Part shown: piece after piece, positions 53,510-61,248 of the stretch
Position numbering within the stretch: the stretch's first letter is position 1
How the letters are laid out: each line of letters opens with the position of its first letter
Assembly (NCBI GenBank): GCA_948144175.1
Contig: CANXME010002539.1
Span: 62,001 to 126,000, forward strand
Origin: Closterium sp. NIES-65
Lineage: Eukaryota; Streptophyta; Zygnematophyceae; Desmidiales; Closteriaceae
DNA: 64,000 nt
Reading direction: 5' to 3'
Translations under genes and position numbers: made by a program
The notes under the pieces: model-generated
The model's input: only the letters and a program-made list of their open reading frames with translations
Told to the model about the DNA's origin: nothing
The model's database searches: none

Positions 53510-54030
53510 GTCTCTTCCCCCCTAGGGGACGGCTCTCAGGCCACGCTAGGACCCTTGGTCCCCTTCCCTCCCCTGGGGGACGGCTCTCAGGCCACACGGG
53601 GACCCTCGGTCCCCTTCCCCCCCTGGGGGACGGCTCTCAGGCCACACGGGGCCCTCGGTCCCCTTGCCCCCCTGGGAGACGGCTCTCAGGCCACACGGGG
53701 ACCCTCGGTCCCCATCCCCCCCTGGGGGACAGCTCTCAGGCCACACGGGGACCCTCGGTCCCCTTCCCCCCCTGGGGGACGGCTCTCAGGCCACACGGGG
53801 ACCCTCGGTCCCCTTCCCCCCCTGGGGGACGGCTCTCAGGCCACACGGGGACCCTCGGTCCTCTTCCCCCCTTGGGGGACGGCTCTCAGGCCACAGGGGG
53901 ACCCTCAGTCTCCTTCCCCCCCTGGGGGACGGCTCTCAGGCCACACGGGGACCCTCGGTCCCCTTCCTCCCCTGGGGGACGGCTCTCAGGCCACACGAAG
54001 ACCCTCGGTCCCTTCTTTTTATTGGGAGAC
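53510..54030 (+). repeat. 50-bp minisatellite, about ten units
   Basis: Unit GGGGGACGGCTCTCAGGCCA followed by CACGGGGACCCTCGGTCCCCTTCCCCCCT. Because 50 is not a multiple of three and the unit lacks stops, all three plus-strand frames stay open over about 600 bases. Each unit holds a GGGGACC-CTC-GGTCCCC hairpin. Not a gene. Confidence 0.9.
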
Positions 54031-54169
54031 GTCCTTGGGTGCGCGTTGAGTTGATCCTGTCGTAAATGTAGTTCTCCCGCGCGACCAGTAGAGTCTTTAA
54101 AAGTGTTTTTCCGCACCCGTGGTGTTGAGCCTATTTTTCTGCCACCAAGTAACAATAGGAGCATAGAGA

Positions 54170-54931
54170 TTAATGGAAAATAATCGAAGAGATCATAACA
54201 GAAGAAAAACTTAAACTTAAAAGACTTGCAGCACGTAGGCAACAAATGACGCCCAGTCGAACGACTTTAGGCGCTGTAGTAGCAATTTCGTAACTGCCGC
54301 TCCAGCGGCCATTTCGTCCCTCGAGCGCTGGTGGCGATTTTGCCACTGGCGCATGTGGTAATTTCGCCACATGCGCGCATGTGGCGATTTCGTCCCTGGC
54401 GCGCGGCAATTGCGCCAGTGGCGATTTCGTCCCTGGCGCGCGCCACTGGCGCCAGTGTCGATTTCGTCCCTGGTGCGCGCCATTAGCGCCAGTGGCGATT
54501 TCGTCCCAATCGTGCGCCACTGGCGCCATTGGCAATTTTGTCCCTAGCGCGCGCCACTGGCGATTTCGTCTCTGGCGCGCCTGTTGGCGTTTTGTCCGAC
54601 GCACTTCGATCTCAGTTGAGCGCCCGCTAGTTACAGTCGCACTCGTGATAGTTTGCCCTTCATGGAAAATCAAGCGCCTGGGTTGAACGTGCAAGTGAGT
54701 ATTAGCTTAGAAGGTAGTTTCTAGCGACAAGGAAACGGTCGAGGTGGTTGGACGAGAATTGGAGTGAAACTGCAAAGTTCTGAAATGAAGTCGTGGGTGG
54801 AGGCCGAATGGCCTCCAACTCTCGTTATGTACTCGGCGAATTGTAATTCGCTGTTGCTTTGCTTCGTTAGAGGCAGCTGCGCTTTCACAATACACATTTT
54901 TAGAAAGTGTTACACACTTTCGAAAAAATTC
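54170..54931 (-). mobile_element. Relic of an older YR element: diverged A repeat and gag position
   Basis: Directly after B2 of copy 2 (minus strand) comes a diverged A repeat (about 54931-54735): GTGTATTGTGAAAGCG and, further on, a TTGGAGGCCATT...CCTCCACCCACG block align with repeat A. About 240 bases downstream of its start a minus-strand ORF (54694-54170) begins, about where gag begins in the intact copies, but it is filled by the minisatellite. No RT or recombinase remains. Confidence 0.6.
54290..54600 (-). repeat. Second minisatellite, about 35-bp units
   Basis: Repeats around GGCGATTTCGTCCCTGGCGC followed by GCGCCACTGGCGCCAGT, with variable unit length. Lies inside an open minus-strand frame (54694-54170) that starts at the gag position of the relic described next. 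Confidence 0.8.
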
Positions 54932-54990
54932 ATATTGAGAAAGCTTGCTTTCTTGTCCTTATAATTTGGCATCGTTCTCATTGCAACTGG
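54932..54990 (-). repeat. Split direct repeat B2, copy 2
   Basis: Minus strand CCAGTTGCAATG...CTTTCTCAATAT, full length compared with B1. Confidence 0.85.
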
Positions 54991-55109
54991 CTTATTACAA
55001 CATATGCATCGTTCGTAAACACATGCTAGTACATGCAAATATTACTAGCTATGGAGTCGTCCGTCCAAGCAGCTGTGGTCTTGTAGTTGGTCCGGGGTGG
55101 GTGGTGGGG

Positions 55110-55347
55110 ATGTTGATTGAGCCGTTGGAAAACGAGAAACGTGGGTGGAGGGAATGAACTCCAACCCACGGTTTTTGTAGTTGGAGAAGGGCGTTTAGCG
55201 CGCTTCGACGCTGCCAAATATTCGGTACAGTCAGCTTCGCTTTCACAATACACAATTTTGAAAAACATCAATGTGTTTAAAAATTATAATATTGAGAAAG
55301 CTTGCTTTCTTGTCCTTATAATTTGGCATCGTTCTCATTGCAACTGG
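55110..55347 (-). repeat. Split direct repeats B1-A2, copy 2
   Basis: B1 55347-55290 followed by A2 55289-55110 on the minus strand. Confidence 0.9.
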
Positions 55348-56384
55348 GGCCTCTGAGACATGGCCAGTGGTGGCTTGCGGTTGCGTAAGAGTGCCTCTGC
55401 GTGCTGTTCTGGGGGCAGCGCGTATGTCGGGTCCTGTAGGTCGCGGGATGCCTTGATAAGATGTCCGACGTATGGTGTGACGTACATCTCTTTGGCGGTG
55501 TCACTTCGCCACCTGCCCATCCTTTTGAAGATTCTGTCCGGCACGCCGATGTTGGCGGCTACGGTTGCCGCGCCCTTTCGGAAGGAGTGCGTGCCGAGCT
55601 GCTGCTCCCCAATTCCTACTTTGGCGAATGCTTCTTTACACCAGTTTCGGATCGTTGTGTACGAGGGTGGCTTGGCCTGGCCCTTGTTGGCTGAAGCGTG
55701 GCTGAAAACGCGAATCAACGACCCCTCGGAATGAGGGCCATAGCCAGCGAGTTGGAGGAAGCGTTGGGTGCAGCGCACGGGGCAACAAGGGTCCGTCGTT
55801 GCGGCGATGGGAATCCAGGTTCCACGACCAGCCTGGTCCGTTTTTGAGTGTGGGATGAGGATCCACATGACTGCATCGTCGAATTGGATGTCTTGCCACT
55901 GGATGGCAACGAGGTCGGAGTATCGCAAAAATCCGGAGTACATGAGGATAGGGATCAACCCCTTCTGAAATTCAGCGGGATTGTCCGACTGCAAGTAGTT
56001 CGCGGACATGTCCCGAACTTGTTGGATTGATACGGGCTCCTTCAAACGACTAGGGCGAGGGCAGTGTCGTTTCGCGTAGTCCCGCACTTGGGTGGTAAAC
56101 GGTCCGACAGTCGGGCATTTGCTTCCAGTCATGCGATGGGCGAAGCTGACTGCCGAGCACGTGAGCTGCACTACAGACAAGGTTGCTTTGCGTTGGATTG
56201 CATGCACCAAGTATAGCGCGAGGGTCATGTCGGATGCGGGAAGAAATGGAAGATCCACCTTTGTGCAGAAGGCCCGAAACTTGGCCCAGTACGGTTCGTA
56301 TGTACGGATTGTCGAATTCGCTCGCGATTGTGTGAGCATGTTGATGAGTTGGTTGTGTAGCTTTGGGAGCGGATCCGGACACAA
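55335..56384 (-). CDS. YR element ORF3, tyrosine recombinase (copy 2)
   Basis: 349 residues, identical to copy 1, with Arg154, Lys181, His266, Arg269, Trp292 and Tyr301 all present. Two intact, identical recombinases facing each other mean that both elements are potentially autonomous. Confidence 0.92.
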   Translation of the reverse strand: MCPDPLPKLHNQLINMLTQSRANSTIRTYEPYWAKFRAFCTKVDLPFLPASDMTLALYLVHAIQRKATLSVVQLTCSAVSFAHRMTGSKCPTVGPFTTQVRDYAKRHCPRPSRLKEPVSIQQVRDMSANYLQSDNPAEFQKGLIPILMYSGFLRYSDLVAIQWQDIQFDDAVMWILIPHSKTDQAGRGTWIPIAATTDPCCPVRCTQRFLQLAGYGPHSEGSLIRVFSHASANKGQAKPPSYTTIRNWCKEAFAKVGIGEQQLGTHSFRKGAATVAANIGVPDRIFKRMGRWRSDTAKEMYVTPYVGHLIKASRDLQDPTYALPPEQHAEALLRNRKPPLAMSQRPQLQ

Positions 56385-56401
56385 GGCGCGTACATTCTCA
56401 A

Positions 56402-58495
56402 TTAGTCAAAAACCACCCGAAGTGCGATGATTGGGCTGTGTGGTAATCCAGTGCCTGAAAAAGCAGCGGAATGTGTTCCAGCTGCCAGGCATTGGCTGCC
56501 GTGTGTCAAGGGAATGTGCGCGTGGATGTACGGTGCCCAGTTGCGTGGGGAAGGTTGTAAAAGTGGCCACCAGTTTGCACCCGGCCAGTGTGGGATGATC
56601 AATGTGAGCGATGCACGGGTGCGCTGTGCGTGATGGAGGACGGCCGGAACTAAATGGGGCGGGGGGAACGCAAAGCTATTTTCTGATGTCCATGCGAGCG
56701 AGAATGCATCGACTGCGGTGGCTTGTGGATGAGGAATTTTAGTGCAGAAGCGTGGCAGCTGGGAGTTGCGGGAGTTTGCAAAGAGGTCGATGGAATGGGG
56801 ACCCCAACGCCGTTCTAAGATGCGGAACCACGGCGTCTTCAACGAGTAGTCGTCATGATCGACTGCTTTTGAGAGCTCATCGGCGTGTGAGTTTAGCTCC
56901 CGTGGGATCCATTCGATGATTAGACGCGTGCCGTGCTCCATGCATAGTCGAATGATGTCTTGGCAGGCCGTGGTAAGGTCGGGGCTGCGCGAGCCACCTT
57001 TGCGAAGGATGAAGAAGACGCCCTGATTGTCCACCCGCACAAGAACATGTTTGTGCGTGATCTTGCTGGAGTATGTTTGGAGTGCCCAAAGCACACCTTC
57101 GATCTCCCTCCGTGTGCTGGACGTCGCTCGCAGCGGCTCTGGCATTGTTGCGCTAGCTTCTTCGAGGCCGCCAGGAAATGTGGTCAAAGTGGCGCCCCAA
57201 CTGTGAGCGCTAGCATCCACATGGATGACAGCGTCGTAGCTGTTTCGAACGTGAAACGGTGCACCGTTGAACCTGTCAAACTCTTCGAGCCAGAAGTTTA
57301 GCTCCTCAGCCGCGTTTGGGGGGATGATCACGCTGCTTTTCCATGAAGGTGCGTCATTGATCACTTGTAGCATGGCGTGGCTGAAAGCACGAGCTGTTGC
57401 GCCCAGCGCGACGCCCATTGACGCGAGCATGCCTGTGATTCTGGCCACTTGGCGGACTGAGACGGGTCGACATGCCTTGCTTGCGCTCAACAGGTTCCGA
57501 ATGGTTGCATGTAGTGAGGCTCGTCGTTCGGGACCGATGGTAAATCGGCCTGTGGCCGTGTCTAGCTCCACACCCAAGAATCGAAGGTGTTGCGATGGTG
57601 ACAGCTGTGATTTCTTCGCATTTATCACCAAACCTGCTGCTTTAAGGTCCAGTATTACACGGTGGCAAGTAGCCTGCGCGTGAGCTTTTGACTGGCAAAG
57701 GAATAAGATGTCGTCCACGTATGGTACTACTCGGATGCCTTGCTCCCGCCAGCGACGGGCTAGCTGCTTGATGAGTTGCGTGAAGATGAATGGGGCTGTC
57801 GCAAGACCGAACGGCAATGAACGAAAGGAGTAAGTGCGCCCATCGAATCCAAAACCGAGAAACTTCCAGCATGAAGGATGGATATCGATGTGATGGTACC
57901 CGGATTTGAGATCAATAGAAAACATCCAATCCCCAGCGCGTGCCACGTCTGCCACACGGCTGAGTCCTTCGTACTTGAATTTTGGGACGATGAGGTTCGT
58001 GTTGACTTTTCTCAGGTCGAGGATGAGCCTGCATTTTTCTTTCTGCTCGACCACGTTAAGTGGGCTTATGCACGTAAGCTCGCTTGCGGCTGTCTCGACT
58101 GCAGCTCCGGTCTCTGTGAGTTCTTGGATGGCAGTACGTGTGAACGACGCATGCGCGTATGCACCAGCGTGGTTACGCTCCCGAAAGGCCTGTGGTGGGC
58201 CGTGGCTCCATGGAAGCCAGTAACCGTTGGCGATGATGGATAGGACGAGGCTGCAAGGGCACCATGAGCTCCACCACGCAAAGGTCGAGCGAAGCCGACC
58301 GCACATCCGTGTGACGGTTTTGTCCGTGACGGCGAATTCGTACGGGCCATCGTCGCGAGGCACCTCGTATTGTTGTGCTCCTGTATGTACGGCAAGGAAA
58401 TGAACGCGAACAATCAGGTTGCACGCCTTAATTAGTTCATGCGTGTGACATATACATGCATGCGCGAAAAATGAACCGTCAACAGTGAGGACCAT
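56402..58495 (-). CDS. YR element ORF2, reverse transcriptase/RNase H (copy 2)
   Basis: 697 residues identical to copy 1, including the YVDD and RNase H acidic residues. Located 17 bases upstream of ORF3 in the direction of transcription. Confidence 0.9.
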   Translation of the reverse strand: MVLTVDGSFFAHACICHTHELIKACNLIVRVHFLAVHTGAQQYEVPRDDGPYEFAVTDKTVTRMCGRLRSTFAWWSSWCPCSLVLSIIANGYWLPWSHGPPQAFRERNHAGAYAHASFTRTAIQELTETGAAVETAASELTCISPLNVVEQKEKCRLILDLRKVNTNLIVPKFKYEGLSRVADVARAGDWMFSIDLKSGYHHIDIHPSCWKFLGFGFDGRTYSFRSLPFGLATAPFIFTQLIKQLARRWREQGIRVVPYVDDILFLCQSKAHAQATCHRVILDLKAAGLVINAKKSQLSPSQHLRFLGVELDTATGRFTIGPERRASLHATIRNLLSASKACRPVSVRQVARITGMLASMGVALGATARAFSHAMLQVINDAPSWKSSVIIPPNAAEELNFWLEEFDRFNGAPFHVRNSYDAVIHVDASAHSWGATLTTFPGGLEEASATMPEPLRATSSTRREIEGVLWALQTYSSKITHKHVLVRVDNQGVFFILRKGGSRSPDLTTACQDIIRLCMEHGTRLIIEWIPRELNSHADELSKAVDHDDYSLKTPWFRILERRWGPHSIDLFANSRNSQLPRFCTKIPHPQATAVDAFSLAWTSENSFAFPPPHLVPAVLHHAQRTRASLTLIIPHWPGANWWPLLQPSPRNWAPYIHAHIPLTHGSQCLAAGTHSAAFSGTGLPHSPIIALRVVFD

Positions 58496-58645
58496 ACGGA
58501 CGGTTTGTCGTCATTCCATATAGGGCGTCCGATCGCACCTTGGCAAACTCTTTCTCATACTCTCTCCTTTTCCCTCCCCTCGTTTTTTTTTTTTTTTTTT
58601 TCTGGAGGATTGATGCTTGGGACCATGATCATGCTTCCCTCGTGT

Positions 58646-58647
<2 letters not shown>

Positions 58648-58722
<75 letters not shown>

Positions 58723-58730
58723 CTTTCTCT
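58648..58730 (-). repeat. CT microsatellite, copy 2
   Basis: Longer counterpart of the GA tract of copy 1; together with T runs at about 58583-58600 and 58994-59014 it accounts for the length difference between copies. Confidence 0.9.
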
Positions 58731-59363
58731 CTCCCTCTCCCTCTCTTTTTGGATGTGTTTCCATTGTTGTTTGAGCATTTGCATGCTTCGCTTGTCATGA
58801 GCTCGTGTCTTTTCGCGCGTGCCTTTACTTGGGCTAGGCGACATCGCTATGCCCTACTCCCCCCCCCTTGCTCCTTCTCACCCTTTTTGGGCTTCCAACG
58901 GTTGAACCAGGGCTGCTCATCCTTGCCATGCATGGTGGCGGTTTGAGTGAGGAGCGTACGTACTCTCTTTTTCTCCCTCTCCCCTTCTCCTCCTTTTTTT
59001 TTTTTTTTTTTTTTAATCCGTGACAAACAAGAGGGGCCTTTAATAAAATCCCTATCTCTCATGGTCATACATTGTCATGCCTACTAGCATGTTTCTCATC
59101 CCATCAATTGGGGCATACGGGGGACCGAGAGGCATTCTTCCTCTTCCCCAAAGCTAGACCTACGGCCATACTTTATTACCCTATCCTAGGGGACCGAGAG
59201 GCATTCTTCCTCTTCCCCAAAGCTAGGCCTATGGCCAACTTCTACCACCCTATCCTAGGGCTGGCCATGGCCACCGCCAGCCCTACTAGGCTGCCCACGG
59301 TCTAAGCACTCAAAAGTGCACCGTGCATCGCGCCTAGAGGCGCGCTTCACCATAGCCCGAACC

Positions 59364-60572
59364 TTACACAACCGGTGCGGGTCCTTGGCCCCCATGCCCA
59401 TTCCGAGGGCAGGCATTGGCGACGTGGCCTGGCTGTCCGCAGCGGAAACACGAACCACGAAAGCCTTGGAAGTTGCCCGAGGTTGGAGGGCCACGTTTTG
59501 GGGCGAACGCCTTGGCGCCGTGGTTTCCACCACGGTGGGAGCGAGCGTGAGCGCCCGCCGCTCGGTCCATGGCAGCCACGTCCGCGACGGCTTGCTTGAA
59601 CGGCCGCGAGGTGAGAAGGCTTTTCTCCAGGTACATCTTGTAGCGCTTGGCAACGCGGTCGTCGGATGCGTCTTCGACTTGAAACATGTCGAAGCGCGCG
59701 GAAATGTCGTCGAGGGCGGCGACGACCATTTCGAGTCCGCCCGCCGAGTCGCCGTGCTGCAGCTTGTGCTCTGCGTGTTTCAGGTAGGCCCGCATGTCCT
59801 CCAGAATCTCCGCTTTCGCCCGCACGTGCTCGTCGTTGAACGTCGCCGCCGACCAAGTGGTGTTAGTAGTAGAGGGGAGGGGGGGAAGATGCTCCATGGA
59901 ATGAAAATTTGCGGTATGGACCGGAGCCTCACCATCATCGTCGTCGGAGCCGTCGGTGTCGTTGTCGGCCGCTGGCGCAGGTGGGATGCTGGCTGGTGCT
60001 TCCTTGTTGTGCCGGTTCGCCGTTGTTCCTCGCGCTCCTTTTTCTTTTTTTGCGTTTTCCTTGTTAGCAGATGCAGACGCCGCGGGTTGTGCAATTTCCG
60101 TAGCTGTAACGCTGGCGGGTTGTTGCTGTAACAGGGACAGAAGCGCAGCGACCTGGTCCGGAGTCAACGCGTTGGTCAACGCCGGGGTCGTCGCGTCAGA
60201 AGAAGTCGATGTTCGGCGCCTCTGGCGCTGACGCGACGGTCCAGCCACAGGCGCCGGCGTGTGCTCCGCGTCAGGCGCGTGTGGCACCCCAGGTGCTGCA
60301 GGTGCCGCCGTCGCCACTTGCGCCACACGCGCCTCAGGCGCCACAGGCGCCACAGGCGCCACAGGGGCCGAGGGGTGCTGCTGCTGGGGCGGGCTCGAGT
60401 TTTTGTTGACCTCGAGCCCGCCCAACAGCACGTCCACGGCAGTTGGGGCGGGCGATCCTTCCTCTGCCCGCCGCTTGTTACGGCGATCGCCCGTCATTTC
60501 TCGGGCGTTACGGTCGGAGTCGGAAACCGGCGCAGACGAATTGACGCGGTTAAGTGCCGGCGTAGACGCCAT
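59364..60572 (-). CDS. YR element ORF1, Gag-like with CCHC knuckle (copy 2)
   Basis: 402 residues identical to copy 1, ending with the same CFRCGQPGHVANAC knuckle. Its ATG is 293 bases inside the element, exactly as in copy 1. Confidence 0.85.
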   Translation of the reverse strand: MASTPALNRVNSSAPVSDSDRNAREMTGDRRNKRRAEEGSPAPTAVDVLLGGLEVNKNSSPPQQQHPSAPVAPVAPVAPEARVAQVATAAPAAPGVPHAPDAEHTPAPVAGPSRQRQRRRTSTSSDATTPALTNALTPDQVAALLSLLQQQPASVTATEIAQPAASASANKENAKKEKGARGTTANRHNKEAPASIPPAPAADNDTDGSDDDDGEAPVHTANFHSMEHLPPLPSTTNTTWSAATFNDEHVRAKAEILEDMRAYLKHAEHKLQHGDSAGGLEMVVAALDDISARFDMFQVEDASDDRVAKRYKMYLEKSLLTSRPFKQAVADVAAMDRAAGAHARSHRGGNHGAKAFAPKRGPPTSGNFQGFRGSCFRCGQPGHVANACPRNGHGGQGPAPVV

Positions 60573-60685
60573 TGTAGATCGATTGTGGTTGAAAATGTCT
60601 TGCAGAAGTGTTGAGGGTGACTCGCCTCTGGGAAGGGTGCGAGTTCTAGCCAGCTTGGACGGGGAAAAGAACTACTCGAACGGAA

Positions 60686-60865
60686 ATGTTGATTGAGCCG
60701 TTGGAAAACGAGAAACGTGGGTGGAGGGAATGAACTCCAACCCACGGTTTTTGTAGTTGGAGAAGGGCGTTTAGCGCGCTTCGACGCTGCCAAATATTCG
60801 GTACAGTCAGCTTCGCTTTCACAATACACAATTTTGAAAAACATCAATGTGTTTAAAAATTATAA
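60686..60865 (-). repeat. Split direct repeat A1, copy 2
   Basis: 180 bp, same as A1 of copy 1; marks the right end of the inverted pair. Confidence 0.9.
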
Positions 60866-61248
60866 TGCCTCATTCCTGGGCATTTGCCTTTTCACTAGTA
60901 CCAATTGAGAATCACTGCGCTGCAGTACACAGATCCTACATGTGCATGAATATATAAAGCATGCACATGGTACCAGTTATTCCCCAACCCAGCTTCTTTC
61001 ATGATCCTACACAACAGATACTCTTCTACACCTCTGGCGAGACATATAAAACTTCTAGCTACTACAACAGTTTCTTAAAAAACCCTACAGCATCTCAAGT
61101 GCTACCTAAAAATCCCTACGAACCACAACCCACTGGCCCCCTTCGATTCTCACCCCCCAAGAAGTACCCTTCCTCCAGATAATGCTTCCTTAACATCCAC
61201 TGAACGACCAACCAAAAGCCCTACCTGATTTCTTCTTCCACCAACCCC
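60866..61248. other. Interval between YR copy 2 and MurA
   Basis: AT-rich, no gene seen; contains the presumed 3' UTR of MurA (minus). Confidence 0.5.

Larger units (their letters stand above)
54932..60865 (-). mobile_element. DIRS-order (tyrosine recombinase) retrotransposon, copy 2, inverted
   Basis: Minus-strand mirror image of copy 1: A1 60865-60686, gag, RT-RNase H, recombinase, B1 about 55347-55290, A2 55289-55110, B2 54990-54932. Distances are the same except for 27 extra bases in the microsatellite/poly-A interval between ORF1 and ORF2, and I see one further base change outside the ORFs (near 59277, against 49141 in copy 1). Flanks outside A1 differ from copy 1, so the repeat limits are those of the elements. 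Confidence 0.92.

Noticed and set aside
53510-54030. CRISPR-like array
   Set aside because: Units are directly tandem with no unique spacers, and the DNA is eukaryotic.
53458-54065. Three overlapping plus-strand ORFs with 50-residue repeats
   Set aside because: A 50-bp stop-free minisatellite necessarily opens all three frames; no start context or domain.
47551-60865. Reading the inverted repeat as one element with terminal inverted repeats (DNA transposon or DIRS-1 type)
   Set aside because: Each arm is a complete element with its own split direct repeats and three ORFs, and the centre holds unrelated minisatellites.
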